Positions 54,239 to 64,000 of a stretch of DNA of 64,000 nucleotides are shown one piece after another. Positions within the stretch are counted from its first letter, which is position 1; each line of letters begins with the position of its first letter. The notes beneath the pieces were generated by a model that searched no databases, was not told the DNA's origin, and saw only the letters and a list, made by a program, of their open reading frames with translations. The stretch spans positions 124,001-188,000 of the forward strand of contig JAIOIH010000062.1 of assembly GCA_019912395.1 (NCBI GenBank), written 5' to 3'. Source of the DNA: Flavobacteriales bacterium. Its GTDB lineage: Bacteria > Bacteroidota > Bacteroidia > Flavobacteriales_F > PHOS-HE28. The position numbers were made by a program, and so were the translations under genes.

Positions 54239-54802
54239 ATGAATATGGTGAACCGGATCTTTGACCTCTATGACGAACTTGAGAAGCAGCGGATCATGCT
54301 GTCGTTCAAGGGAGACCTGTCGCCGGACCTGATCAGTGCCATCCTCGAGCTGATCGAAGAGAAGATCGAGGTCTCCGAATCGGACCCCCGGATGCGCAAG
54401 CGCGTGTTCAACGTGGTGATGGAGTGCCTTCAGAACCTGTACCACCATAACAAGCGCACGATCGGGGCCAACGAGGCCTCCCCGCACCGGAATGAGCGCC
54501 AAGGTGTGGTCATGATCGCGCAGGACAACAGCGGCTATTCCGTGCTTACCGGCAACTACATGGCAAGGGATGAAGTGAACGAGCTGAAAAACCGATTGGA
54601 CCAAGTGAACGGTTGTGAACCGGAACAGCTGCGCGAACTGTACAAAAGCAGGCTGGGCGATGGTAAATTCACACGGTCGGGCGGCGGTGGACTAGGCATC
54701 ATCGACATTGCACGCAAGAGCGGGCAGAAGCTCGAATACGGATTCGTCCCCATGGACAACGACAACACTTTCTTCAGCCTGAACGTTAACGTGACCTCCT
54801 GA
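54239..54802 (+). CDS. siaB: SiaB family protein kinase (DUF6272)
   Basis: LSFKGDLSPDLISAILELIEEKI, VFNVVMECLQNLYHH, GGGGLGIIDIARKSGQKLEYGF. Confidence 0.88.
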   Translation: MNMVNRIFDLYDELEKQRIMLSFKGDLSPDLISAILELIEEKIEVSESDPRMRKRVFNVVMECLQNLYHHNKRTIGANEASPHRNERQGVVMIAQDNSGYSVLTGNYMARDEVNELKNRLDQVNGCEPEQLRELYKSRLGDGKFTRSGGGGLGIIDIARKSGQKLEYGFVPMDNDNTFFSLNVNVTS

Positions 54803-54813
54803 ACGCATCGACC

Positions 54814-55206
54814 ATGAACAACATTCTCCTCGACGGAAGTGCCAAGACGCCTACCGTCCATTTTGACAGCGGTACGGGGCTTCTGGAACTGCGCGGACGT
54901 TCCATTCCCGAGAACTCGATCGAGTTCTACAAGCCCTTGATCGACTGGATCGACAATTACGCCAGGGACCCGAAACCATCCACGCAGTTACGCGTGCAGT
55001 TGGAATACTTCAACACCAGCTCGAGCAAGTGCATCCTGGACCTGTTCAAGAAGCTCGAGGCCGTGCGCAACTCAGGCAACGAGGTCCTCGTGCTTTGGCA
55101 CTACGAGGCCGATGATGAGGATATGCTGGAGGCTGGCGAGGACTATCAGGCGATCATCAACCTCCCCTTCAAGATGATCCAAGTGGAAGAGGTGGACGAC
55201 AAGTGA
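54814..55206 (+). CDS. siaC: SiaC family regulatory phosphoprotein (DUF1987)
   Basis: TPTVHFDSGTGLLELRGRSIPENSIEFYKPLIDWI, LEYFNTSSSKCILDLFKKLE, WHYEADDEDMLEAGEDY. Confidence 0.93.
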   Translation: MNNILLDGSAKTPTVHFDSGTGLLELRGRSIPENSIEFYKPLIDWIDNYARDPKPSTQLRVQLEYFNTSSSKCILDLFKKLEAVRNSGNEVLVLWHYEADDEDMLEAGEDYQAIINLPFKMIQVEEVDDK

Positions 55207-55260
55207 CCGGGGTACGGTCCCCGCTGCGTATTCGCTGGTCGGACCGGGCAAGTGCAGGAT

Positions 55261-58200
55261 TCATTCCCCCCGCGAGGTACTGCGGTCGAGCTGGCCGATG
55301 ACCCACGGGAACAGGTCGAATTTGAGCGTCAGGGCGAATGCCAGCGTCATGCCCCAGAGGAGGAGCACATTGGCCCATAACGTGGGGATCGAGTGACCGA
55401 AGAGGCGCTTTACCGGGGCGTAGAACTGCGCATTGAAGAAGCCCCCCTCGCGGGGTCGTACGTATACCGGGTCACTTTTCTGCACCAGCTCCCCTCTTGA
55501 TTCGGTGATCAGATTGACATCGTTCCTGTTGGTGACGAAATCCGCAAGGCTCTCGTTCCGCTCGCGGTCCAGCAGTTGAAAATACGCGCTCTTCAGTTCA
55601 GGTGTGGCGGTCATCCCCGCGATGCGCTCTTCCTTGGCCCGCTCGGCCTCCCTGTACACGTTCCGGTAATGCCGGGTGAGCACCTGCAGTGTCCTGTCCA
55701 GTTCATCCAGCACGTCGGCATCCACCTTCCCCGGTGCCAGTCTTTCCAGCTGAGGAAACTCCAAGCCCTGCATCCCATGGACCTCCTTGGCCAATTCGTG
55801 CTGGATCAATGCCAGGTTCTTCGCCTGCTCAGCAGGGTCCGCGTCCGGCTTTTCCAAACCCCGGCGCACTTGCGCACTGCGCTCCATCAGCTCGCGGACC
55901 CAGAGGTCCTTCTTCCAGTTCGCCGTCTTCATCTTCCGGTCATATTCATAGAAGATGCGCTCATAATCGTTGTCCACGAACTGGGCGACCGCCAATCCCT
56001 CGTAGGCCCAGCGACTGGCCATCACGTTCCCGATCCAAGGCACGCTCTTCTCGGAGGCGAACCAGGGATGGAGCTTGTCGAAGCGCACAATGATCCCGCT
56101 GAACATCAGTTGTGGGATGATCAACACCGGGATCATCATGTAGATCACCTTGGCGCTGTTGAAGCTCGCGCTCACGTTGAGGCCGAGAACATTGGCGAAG
56201 CATGCGGTGGAAAAGAGCACGATCCAATGCTGTACGCCCATGCCGGTCATGCCCAGCACCAGATCACCCACCAGCACGAACAACAGGGTCTGTATGGCCG
56301 AAATAAGAAAGAGCAGACCGATCTTGCTGAGCAGATAGCTTGTTCGGCTGAGCGAAAGGAACTTTTCCCGTTGCAGGATCTTCCGGTCGCGGATGATCTC
56401 CTCCGCAGCCACGGAAAGGCCCAGGAAAAGCGAAACGATCACCGCGATGAAGAGGTATTGCGGGATGTTGTCATTGTGCCGGAACACATAGCTCCCTTCC
56501 TCGCCGAGCCCGATGCTCCGATAGCGCAGAAAGAAGGCCATGATGAACGCAAGAACGGGTGCCTCCAGGAGATTGATCAGCACATATTGCCGGTTGGCCA
56601 GTTTGGAAAGCACGTCCCGCTTGAAATAGACGACCATCTGCTCCACCTTCCCCGGGGCCTTGAAGGTGCTCTTGGGAATGCGCGTTTCATCAGGCACCTT
56701 GGCCACCCGCACCTCCATCTGGGCCCGGAACACCTCGTTCCACGCCTCGGGACCGATGCGGCGTTGATCGGTCTCGCGGCCATACTCATCCACGATCTTG
56801 GCCTCGAGGATATTGAAGATCTGCTCGGGGTTCACGTTGCCGCAGGCATCGCATTGCCCCATTTCACTGTCGGCCAGGCCGGTCACCTTCTTGAAGTAGA
56901 CCACCGCGTCCACTGGATCGCCGTAGTACACCGGGTTCCCTTCCTGATCCATCAGGAGCAGGCGATCAAAGAGCTTGAAGATCTCCGATGAGGGTTGATG
57001 GATCACCGTGAAGATGATGCGGCCTTTCAGCGCCAGCTCATTCAGGAGGTCCATGATGTTCTCCGAATCGCGGGAGCTGAGGCCGCTGGTGGGTTCATCC
57101 ACGAAGAGTACGCTGGGCTCGCGGATCAGCTCCAAGGCGATGTTCAGGCGCTTGCGCTGGCCCCCGCTGATGGTCTTGTCCAACGCACTGCCCACTTTCA
57201 GGTCCTTGCTCTCGAACAGTCCCAAGTTCTGCAACAGGTCCAGCACGCGCTTATTGATCGCCAGCTCGCTCTGGTCGCCGAAGCAGAGCTTGGCGTTGAA
57301 ATAGAGGTTCTGGTAGACGGTGAGCTCCTCGATCAGCAGGTCGTCCTGACCGATGTGTCCGATGACGCCTCGTATTTGATCGGCCTGGTGGTGTACGTCC
57401 ACGCCATTGATGGTAACGGTTCCCTTGGAGGGCTTCAGGTTCCCGTTCAGGATGTTGAGCAGGGTGCTCTTGCCACTGCCGCTGCCGCCCATGATGCCGA
57501 TGAGCTTGCCGCTGGTCTCGGCCAAGTGCAGTTCGTGCAGGCCCACACGTCCGTTGGGAAAGCTGTACTCGATGCCGTCCGCCTTGAGGACGATCCGGTC
57601 GCTGCCGTCGTCCTGGAAGAACCGGGACAGGATCTCACTGTAATAGATGGGTTGGCCCTGCGCCGGGCGCAGCGATGCACCGTTGCCCAGAACGTACACT
57701 TGGTCCGGATTCACGGGCTTCCCGCTGAGCCTTATCTCTCCCCGGCCCAGATAGCGCATCAGGTAGAGCGCGATGCCCGGCACGTGCAGCACCCGCACCT
57801 CACCGTCCAGCTCATGAGCGTGCAAATGCTTGGCCCTGCCGGTGCCCGATCCCTTGGCCGCATCGATGTAGAGCAGGTCCGGTGCATCCTCGCGCACTTC
57901 GGCCTCGGACCGCACGAAGGCATCGCACCGCTCGAACACGCTCTGCTCGATGTTGAAGGTCTCCGCCACAGTGCTCACGAAATCGCGTTCCTGTTCGGTC
58001 AATTCCCCGCGGGAATGCACCAATTCCAAGAGGTGGACCAGCACCACGAATTTTTGGCGGTGGTTGAGCTCCTCGTTCACTTCAGTGCAGATCTTCAGCA
58101 CCTTCACCGAGTTCACGCTGGTGCGCTTCCGGCTGCGCTCGCTCTTGCCGCCGCTGCTGTGGAACGCAGCGACATGGAGCTCGAAGACCCGCATGTGTTC

Positions 58201-58338
58201 CTTGACGGCCTGCGCGGTGAACTGCCGGGAGAGAAAGCGTTCCACCGCGTGATGGCTGGTGGCAACCTCCCCCACGCGCTCGGTCTTCGCGATGATCGCG
58301 AACAACTGCAACAAGGCCTTGAGGATCTTTTCCGTCAT
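55261..58338 (-). CDS. ABCG-like ABC transporter (ATPase + ABC-2 permease) with N-terminal TerB-like domain
   Basis: N-terminal helical domain with VHLLELVHSRGELTEQERDFVSTVAETFNI; Walker A GGSGSGKSTLLNILNG; ISGGQRKRLNIALELIREPSVLFVDEPTSGLSSRDSENI; C-terminal TMs. Confidence 0.9.
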   Translation of the reverse strand: MTEKILKALLQLFAIIAKTERVGEVATSHHAVERFLSRQFTAQAVKEHMRVFELHVAAFHSSGGKSERSRKRTSVNSVKVLKICTEVNEELNHRQKFVVLVHLLELVHSRGELTEQERDFVSTVAETFNIEQSVFERCDAFVRSEAEVREDAPDLLYIDAAKGSGTGRAKHLHAHELDGEVRVLHVPGIALYLMRYLGRGEIRLSGKPVNPDQVYVLGNGASLRPAQGQPIYYSEILSRFFQDDGSDRIVLKADGIEYSFPNGRVGLHELHLAETSGKLIGIMGGSGSGKSTLLNILNGNLKPSKGTVTINGVDVHHQADQIRGVIGHIGQDDLLIEELTVYQNLYFNAKLCFGDQSELAINKRVLDLLQNLGLFESKDLKVGSALDKTISGGQRKRLNIALELIREPSVLFVDEPTSGLSSRDSENIMDLLNELALKGRIIFTVIHQPSSEIFKLFDRLLLMDQEGNPVYYGDPVDAVVYFKKVTGLADSEMGQCDACGNVNPEQIFNILEAKIVDEYGRETDQRRIGPEAWNEVFRAQMEVRVAKVPDETRIPKSTFKAPGKVEQMVVYFKRDVLSKLANRQYVLINLLEAPVLAFIMAFFLRYRSIGLGEEGSYVFRHNDNIPQYLFIAVIVSLFLGLSVAAEEIIRDRKILQREKFLSLSRTSYLLSKIGLLFLISAIQTLLFVLVGDLVLGMTGMGVQHWIVLFSTACFANVLGLNVSASFNSAKVIYMMIPVLIIPQLMFSGIIVRFDKLHPWFASEKSVPWIGNVMASRWAYEGLAVAQFVDNDYERIFYEYDRKMKTANWKKDLWVRELMERSAQVRRGLEKPDADPAEQAKNLALIQHELAKEVHGMQGLEFPQLERLAPGKVDADVLDELDRTLQVLTRHYRNVYREAERAKEERIAGMTATPELKSAYFQLLDRERNESLADFVTNRNDVNLITESRGELVQKSDPVYVRPREGGFFNAQFYAPVKRLFGHSIPTLWANVLLLWGMTLAFALTLKFDLFPWVIGQLDRSTSRGE

Positions 58339-58373
58339 CTTCCACACCGTCCTTGGGGACAGGTCCCAGAACA

Positions 58374-58405
58374 GCAACGGCCCACTTCTACGGGTGGGCC
58401 GTTGC
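58374..58405. repeat. Perfect 12-bp stem-loop in intergenic region
   Basis: GCAACGGCCCAC-TTCTACGG-GTGGGCCGTTGC. Confidence 0.7.
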
Positions 58406-58425
58406 AATGTTCCGGAGGGAAGCGA

Positions 58426-58851
58426 CTACCTCTTGAATCCGATCAACAGCACGGCACAGCCACTGTTCGCCTTGCTCGGATCGAGCTCGGCATTGATGGT
58501 GACATCGAGCGTATTGGCCACCACGAGGTCCCAGTACGGATCGTTGTTGAACTCCTTATTGCTGTACAGGAGGTTGCGCTCCTTGTCGTAGACGCTGAAG
58601 ATGAGGTTGCCATCGCTGGTGCCGCTGCATGCCGCCACCCGGTAGGTGGTGCCACCGAAGAGGGTGAGGTCGAACTCGGCCACTTCATCCTCCCGCAGCA
58701 GGGCCCGGTAGAACTGGCCGTCGGGGATATAGACCGAGGTGATGTTCTTCTCGCACAGTGTGGCGATGGTATCACATTGGGCAAATGTGCTTGCAGCGCA
58801 TAGGAGGCCTGCGGAAACGGCGATCGATCGGGTGATCCTTCTCATGGTCAT
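58426..58851 (-). CDS. Secreted hypothetical protein
   Basis: Signal peptide MTMRRITRSIAVSAGLLCAASTFAQ; GGTTYRVAACSGTSDGNLIFSVYDKERNLLYSN. Confidence 0.75.
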   Translation of the reverse strand: MTMRRITRSIAVSAGLLCAASTFAQCDTIATLCEKNITSVYIPDGQFYRALLREDEVAEFDLTLFGGTTYRVAACSGTSDGNLIFSVYDKERNLLYSNKEFNNDPYWDLVVANTLDVTINAELDPSKANSGCAVLLIGFKR

Positions 58852-59738
58852 GCTATGATGGAGGAACGGATGGCCCTCACCTTGCGAATAATGGTTTGGA
58901 GCGCTTCGGGGGATACCTCGGCCTTGGTCACGCTATTGATATAGGTGGTCTTGTTCACCACATCCAGCGTGGGTTTGACGAACTTGTACTCGCTGGTCAC
59001 GGATTGGTAGTCCGTGGCCAGGTCCTTCAGGGCCGCCACCAGTTCGCTCGAGCCGTCGTTCGCCTCCAACAAGGCGATGAGGTTGTTGAGGGTATGGCGC
59101 TGTTCGGCCAAACGTGCGGTGATCTTGGGGTTCACCGTTTCACCGGTTGATCCCAAGGTCAGGTAGAGTCCTTCGATCCAGCCTCCCGCGAGCACGCCGG
59201 TGGACACATCATTGCGCTGATCGTTCTTCAGGTACATGTCCGCTGCACGAAAGGCTTTTCCGGTGAGCCGCAACAGGCTGTCCTCGTTATTGATGTTCTT
59301 CTTGAACGCGTCCAGCAGCTGCTTGTCGAAGGCGTTGGAAAGGTTGAGCTGCCCGCTTAATTGCTCGATCGCCTTGAGCGTTCTCAGGGAGCGCTGGCCG
59401 TCCTTATGGATGGCCACATAGGCCAGGTCGGCTCCGTACACGCCCATGGCCAAGGCCTGCTTCTGCTTGGTGGCGAATCGGGAAGTGCTGTCCGTGGACA
59501 AGGGCAGTTCGTTGGCATATGGCATACCGACCTCTCGGATCAACATCGCGGTCTGCACGGGGGATGGAATGCTGAAGAGCTTGCCACCCACCTTCACCAG
59601 ACCGTCGCCGGTGGGGGCCGTTGCCAGCGTATCGGCGGTCGTTTCCGCCCGATCCGCCTTGTCGCCTCCTCCGCAGGATACCACGGTCAGCCCCAGCATT
59701 ATGGCCGCAGCCCATATGGTTGTGTTGCGAAGCGTCAT
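58848..59738 (-). CDS. Hypothetical lipoprotein
   Basis: Lipobox LTVVSCGGG; long helical domain; 4-nt overlap with the downstream gene. Confidence 0.78.
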   Translation of the reverse strand: MTLRNTTIWAAAIMLGLTVVSCGGGDKADRAETTADTLATAPTGDGLVKVGGKLFSIPSPVQTAMLIREVGMPYANELPLSTDSTSRFATKQKQALAMGVYGADLAYVAIHKDGQRSLRTLKAIEQLSGQLNLSNAFDKQLLDAFKKNINNEDSLLRLTGKAFRAADMYLKNDQRNDVSTGVLAGGWIEGLYLTLGSTGETVNPKITARLAEQRHTLNNLIALLEANDGSSELVAALKDLATDYQSVTSEYKFVKPTLDVVNKTTYINSVTKAEVSPEALQTIIRKVRAIRSSIIA

Positions 59739-59939
59739 CGGGGATAATTCAAGAGTTGGAAATTCACAGGGGACGAAATTAGGCCGATGCAGCGGTCCAG
59801 CGCCCCATACGTTGGGCAGTTTTCAACAGTCTGCTCGCCGTATGTGGCCGATCCAACCGGGCGGCGACCTTTGGGACCACTACCAGCAGCCCGCCACTCC
59901 TGCACCCGTGGGTAAACTTGCACGCTACTTCCCCCACCC

Positions 59940-62396
59940 TTGCCCACCTACGCCGACATCATCCTGCCCCTGGCCGTGCCCGGCACCTTCACCTATGAAG
60001 TGCCCGAGGACATGGTGGCCCGCGTCCATCCGGGTCATCGCGTGGTGGCGGCCTTTGGCCGGGGGCGCAAGATGTACAGCGGACTGGTGCTGCGCACGCA
60101 TGGTGAGCTGCCCGAAGGCCGCATCGCCAAGCCGATCCTGGAGGTGTTGGACGAAACTCCCGTGGCCACCGGGGAACAACTCTCGCTCTGGCAAGCCATC
60201 GGCGACCATTACATGTGCACCCTGGGCGAGGTGATGCTGGCCGCCATGCCCGGCCCGCTCATGCTCAGCAGTTCCACCCGCTTGGTGGCCGCACCGGAAA
60301 CGTCCCCGGCATGGACGGGCAACCCTCGGCGCGACATGCTGCTGGACGCCTTGCAGCATCGCCACGAGCTGAGCCTGCAGGAGGCCGGCGAGCTGATGGG
60401 GGTGAAGGACCCGATGCCGGTGATCAAGAAGCTGATGGAAACCGGTGCCCTGATGCTGGCGGAGGAATTGAAGGACACCTGGACGGCCCGCACGGAACGC
60501 TACGTGCGTCTTTCCGAGAGCGCCCGCGGGGAAGAGGCGCTGCACCATTGGTTCGACGCATTGGAGCGCGCCCCCAAGCAATTGCACCTGTTGATGCGCT
60601 ATATCGAACTGAGCCGGTGCCTGAGCGACGACCCGCGCGAGGTGAAACGCGACACGCTGCTCAAACGCAGTGATGCCAGTGCAGCGGAACTGAAGCGGTT
60701 GTGCGGGAAGGGGGTGTTCGTGATCGAGGAACGGCCTGCGGGAGTCCCCTCGGAGGAGGCGGCGCGCAAACCGGCCCCGGTGCTTTCCGAGGCCCAGGCC
60801 AAGGCCTTGCAGGCGGTCCGCACGGCGTTCGCTGATAAGCCCACGGTCCTGCTCCATGGCGTTACCGCATCGGGCAAGACCGAACTGTACATGGAGCTGA
60901 TCGCTGAGGTGGTCCGGCGCGGGGACCACGTGCTCTACCTGCTTCCGGAGATCGCCCTCACCACCCAGATCATCGCCCGGATGCGTGCCCGCTTCGGGGA
61001 GCGGGTGGCCGTGTTCCATTCGCGACTGTCCCAACGCGAGCGCACCGAGCTCTGGATGCGCATGCTGCGCGAACCGGGGACGCATCCGGTGGTGGTGGGC
61101 GCGCGCTCGGCGCTCTTTCTTCCCTTCGGGTCCCTTGGTCTGGTGATCGTGGACGAGGAGCACGACCCGAGCTACAAGCAGCAAGACCCCGCGCCGCGCT
61201 ACAATGCCCGCGACATGGCCCTGGTGCTGGCGGGCCTGCACGGAGCGAAGGTGCTCCTGGGTTCCGCCACGCCAAGCATGGAAAGCCTCTACAATGCGCG
61301 CACGGGCAAGTACGGGTTCGCCCCCTTGCTGGTCCGCTATGGCGATGCGGCATTGCCCACCATCGTGAAGGTGGACGTGGCCGACCTGCAACGGCGCAAG
61401 CGGATGCGCGGCAACTTCTCCGATACGCTGATCACCGGCATCGAGGAGGCCCTGGCCCGGAAGGAACAGGTGATCATCTTCCAGAACCGGCGCGGATACG
61501 TGCCCGCATGGCAATGCGAGACCTGCGGCTGGGTGCCCGAGTGCGATCATTGCGACGTGAGCCTCACCTACCACAAGCGGGACCATGGCCTGCGTTGCCA
61601 TTATTGCGGCAGGCGCTACACCCCGCCCACCAGCTGCGCTGCCTGCGGAAGCAACCGCCTGCGCATGGTGGGGCTCGGCACCGAGAAGGTGGAGGAGGAA
61701 CTGGCCCTGTTGCTGCCCGAGGCCCGGGTAGCCCGCATGGACCAGGACACCACGCGTGGCAAGCACGGGTTCGAGCGGCTGCTGGCCCGGTTCGGCGAGG
61801 GTGCGATCGACATTCTTGTAGGCACCCAAATGGTGACCAAGGGACTCGACTTCGACCAGGTCACGGTGGTCGGGATCCTCAGTGCGGACAACCTGATGCG
61901 CTTCCCCGACCTGCGCGCCCATGAACGGGCCTTTCAGTTGATGGCACAGGTGGCCGGCAGGAGCGGTCGCAAGCGCGATCCCGGAACGGTGTACATCCAA
62001 GGCCGCGACATCCACCACCCCTTGATCGAACTGGTGGCGCAGCATGATGTGGAGGGCATGTACGCACGGGAACTGCCCCTGCGGCAGGCACATGGTTATC
62101 CGCCCTTCAGCCGCATGGTGCGGATCGTGCTGAAGCACAAGAACGAAGCGCGTGTGCAGGCCAGCGCCGACGTACTGGCCGAGGCGCTTCGCGGCAAACT
62201 GGGCGACCGGGTACTGGGGCCGGAGCCTCCCACCGTGGCGCGCGTAAGGGACAAGCATCTGCGCGTGCTCCTGCTGAAGTTGGAGCGCGGGCACTATCGC
62301 GCGGAAAAGAACTTCCTGCGGGATGTGATCGATCGGATATTCGCGGAGGCCCCGCACCGGTCCGTTCAGCTGCATGTGGATGTGGACCCGCTTTGA
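59940..62396 (+). CDS. priA: Primosomal protein N' (replication restart helicase), TTG start
   Basis: LLHGVTASGKTELYMELI, IVDEEHDPSYKQQDPAPRYNARDMA, CETCGWVPECDHCDVSLTYHK zinc motifs. Confidence 0.96.
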   Translation: MPTYADIILPLAVPGTFTYEVPEDMVARVHPGHRVVAAFGRGRKMYSGLVLRTHGELPEGRIAKPILEVLDETPVATGEQLSLWQAIGDHYMCTLGEVMLAAMPGPLMLSSSTRLVAAPETSPAWTGNPRRDMLLDALQHRHELSLQEAGELMGVKDPMPVIKKLMETGALMLAEELKDTWTARTERYVRLSESARGEEALHHWFDALERAPKQLHLLMRYIELSRCLSDDPREVKRDTLLKRSDASAAELKRLCGKGVFVIEERPAGVPSEEAARKPAPVLSEAQAKALQAVRTAFADKPTVLLHGVTASGKTELYMELIAEVVRRGDHVLYLLPEIALTTQIIARMRARFGERVAVFHSRLSQRERTELWMRMLREPGTHPVVVGARSALFLPFGSLGLVIVDEEHDPSYKQQDPAPRYNARDMALVLAGLHGAKVLLGSATPSMESLYNARTGKYGFAPLLVRYGDAALPTIVKVDVADLQRRKRMRGNFSDTLITGIEEALARKEQVIIFQNRRGYVPAWQCETCGWVPECDHCDVSLTYHKRDHGLRCHYCGRRYTPPTSCAACGSNRLRMVGLGTEKVEEELALLLPEARVARMDQDTTRGKHGFERLLARFGEGAIDILVGTQMVTKGLDFDQVTVVGILSADNLMRFPDLRAHERAFQLMAQVAGRSGRKRDPGTVYIQGRDIHHPLIELVAQHDVEGMYARELPLRQAHGYPPFSRMVRIVLKHKNEARVQASADVLAEALRGKLGDRVLGPEPPTVARVRDKHLRVLLLKLERGHYRAEKNFLRDVIDRIFAEAPHRSVQLHVDVDPL

Positions 62397-62461
62397 ACTC
62401 GGGCTTCATGCGGATTCCTCAGGGTCCTCCGCGAGAGACCTTGAGGGAGCTTAGAGCTTAA

Positions 62462-63169
62462 TCACCAGGCACGAACCAGCCCCACCAACGCCGGCCAGAT
62501 GGAGCGGGTGGGCATCGGAGCTTCCAGCGCCATTGCTGCACCGGTAATGGGATGGGTGAACTTCATGCGCCACGCGTGCAGTGCGATGCTCCGGTCCGGC
62601 TCACCGCGTCGCGCTCCGTATTTCACATCGCCTTTGATGGGGTGTCCCGCAGCACCCAGCTGTGCGCGGATCTGGTGGAACGCACCACCTTCCGGGACCA
62701 CCTCCAGCAGTGAGAAGCGCTCCCCCACGGCCCGTGTGGTGTATTGCAGCCGGGCATTGCCCTCACCCTCCGCCCGGTCCACCTTCGCTTTCCGCGTACC
62801 ACCCGCGTGGCTGAGCGTATGGATGAGCTCGCCCTTGGGCTCCATGCCGCCCTCCACGATCGCCAGATAGGACTTGGTAACGCGCCGCTCGCGGAACAGC
62901 GCATCCATGGCCCGCAACGCCGGGGCGTTCAGGGTGAACACGGTTATCCCGCTCACGGGGCGGTCCAAGCGATGGGGCGAACCCACGCTGAACTCCGGGA
63001 ACAGGGACTGCACCTGCTGCAGCAGGCTCAGGTCACCGGTGCGATCGGGCTGCACGGGGATCCCCGGCGGTTTGTCCACCACGGCGAGGAACTCATCCCG
63101 AAAAAGGAGGACCGGCGCGACCGGTTCAATACTGCTCATCCGGTCCGGGGAAGTCCGATGAACGCACAT
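62462..63169 (-). CDS. RluA family pseudouridine synthase
   Basis: [55 protein letters not shown]. Confidence 0.95.
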   Translation of the reverse strand: MCVHRTSPDRMSSIEPVAPVLLFRDEFLAVVDKPPGIPVQPDRTGDLSLLQQVQSLFPEFSVGSPHRLDRPVSGITVFTLNAPALRAMDALFRERRVTKSYLAIVEGGMEPKGELIHTLSHAGGTRKAKVDRAEGEGNARLQYTTRAVGERFSLLEVVPEGGAFHQIRAQLGAAGHPIKGDVKYGARRGEPDRSIALHAWRMKFTHPITGAAMALEAPMPTRSIWPALVGLVRAW

Positions 63170-63944
63170 CCTTCACGTAGTGCTCCACCGCTCCGGTGAT
63201 CACCGTGTGCAGGTCCGCATAGCGCCGCAGGAAGCGCGGGTTGAACTCCTTGGTGATGCCCAAAAGGTCGTGCATCACCAGTACCTGGCCATCCACCCCG
63301 CCGCCGGCCCCGATACCGATCACGGGTATGGAGATGCTCTTGGCCACGTCCTCGGCCAGTTTGGCGGGGATCTTCTCCAATACCAGCGCAAAACATCCCG
63401 CTTCCTCCAGCAGCTTGGCATCGCGCCGCAGGCGTTCGGCCTCCTCCTCTTCCTTGGCACGCACCACGTAGGTGCCGAACTTGTAGATGCTCTGTGGGGT
63501 GAGCCCCAGATGGCCCATCACCGGGATGCCGGCGGAGAGGATCCGCTCCACACTGTCCAGCACTTCGGCACCACCCTCCAACTTCACGGCGTGGGCCCCG
63601 CTTTCCTTCATGATCCGAATGGCGGAGTTCAGGGCTCCCTTGGAGTTGCCCTGATAAGTGCCGAAGGGCAGGTCCACCACCACCAGGGCACGTGCGCACC
63701 CGCGAACAACGCTGCCCGCATGGTAGATCATCTGGTCGAGCGTGATCGGCAAGGTGGTCTCATGGCCGGCCATGACGTTGCTGGCACTATCGCCCACCAG
63801 GATCACATCCACGCCCGCACCGTCCAGCAGGCGTGCCATGGAGAAGTCGTATGCCGTGATCATGGCGATCGGCACCTTCTTCTGTTTCATCTCCTGCAGG
63901 GTATGGGTGGTCACCCGCTTGGTATCCTTGATCGCGCTGCTCAT
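63126..63944 (-). CDS. panB: 3-methyl-2-oxobutanoate hydroxymethyltransferase
   Basis: [62 protein letters not shown]. Confidence 0.97.
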   Translation of the reverse strand: MSSAIKDTKRVTTHTLQEMKQKKVPIAMITAYDFSMARLLDGAGVDVILVGDSASNVMAGHETTLPITLDQMIYHAGSVVRGCARALVVVDLPFGTYQGNSKGALNSAIRIMKESGAHAVKLEGGAEVLDSVERILSAGIPVMGHLGLTPQSIYKFGTYVVRAKEEEEAERLRRDAKLLEEAGCFALVLEKIPAKLAEDVAKSISIPVIGIGAGGGVDGQVLVMHDLLGITKEFNPRFLRRYADLHTVITGAVEHYVKDVRSSDFPGPDEQY

Positions 63945-64000
63945 GATTGATTCGACTGGGGCGCAAAGCTATACCGGCCCGGAGTTGTCCGTTGTCCGGC

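Overview
This 64 kb window is a chromosomal segment that looks like a high-GC Bacteroidota (Flavobacteriales-like). The markers are T9SS sorting tails, a T9SS plug (DUF5103) protein, DUF5777, YceI, SiaB/SiaC, and TAnnTTTG-like -7 promoter boxes. Most of it is ordinary core metabolism, transport and envelope genes: gltA, P5C dehydrogenase, cbb3 oxidase, methylmalonyl-CoA mutase, priA, panB, apaG, yajQ and others. The standout structure is just 3' of a tRNA-Ser(CGA) gene. It is an array of about 160-bp repeat units, each starting with a copy of the tRNA 3' end. The two complete units fold into the same three-armed cloverleaf, and their stems differ by compensatory changes or G-U pairs. This suggests an undescribed structured RNA or repeat element, topologically similar in layout to the E. 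coli tyrT/rtT repeats. Other points of interest are: (i) heptanucleotide short tandem repeats (STRRs) in the peptide-transporter cluster and also, in frame, inside a fused methylmalonyl-CoA mutase; (ii) a RAYT-like transposase carrying a REP-like palindrome, next to a three-gene HipB-HipA-Smr cassette with candidate operators; (iii) a YceI-histidine kinase-response regulator module upstream of a second YceI/DUF5777/CX4CH-cytochrome operon; (iv) a non-canonical cbb3 oxidase operon; (v) two paralogous ~53-aa proteins flanking an ABC exporter; (vi) a TerB-like/ABCG fusion next to siaB-siaC. All functional calls come from reading the sequence and recalling protein families. No database search or folding program was run.
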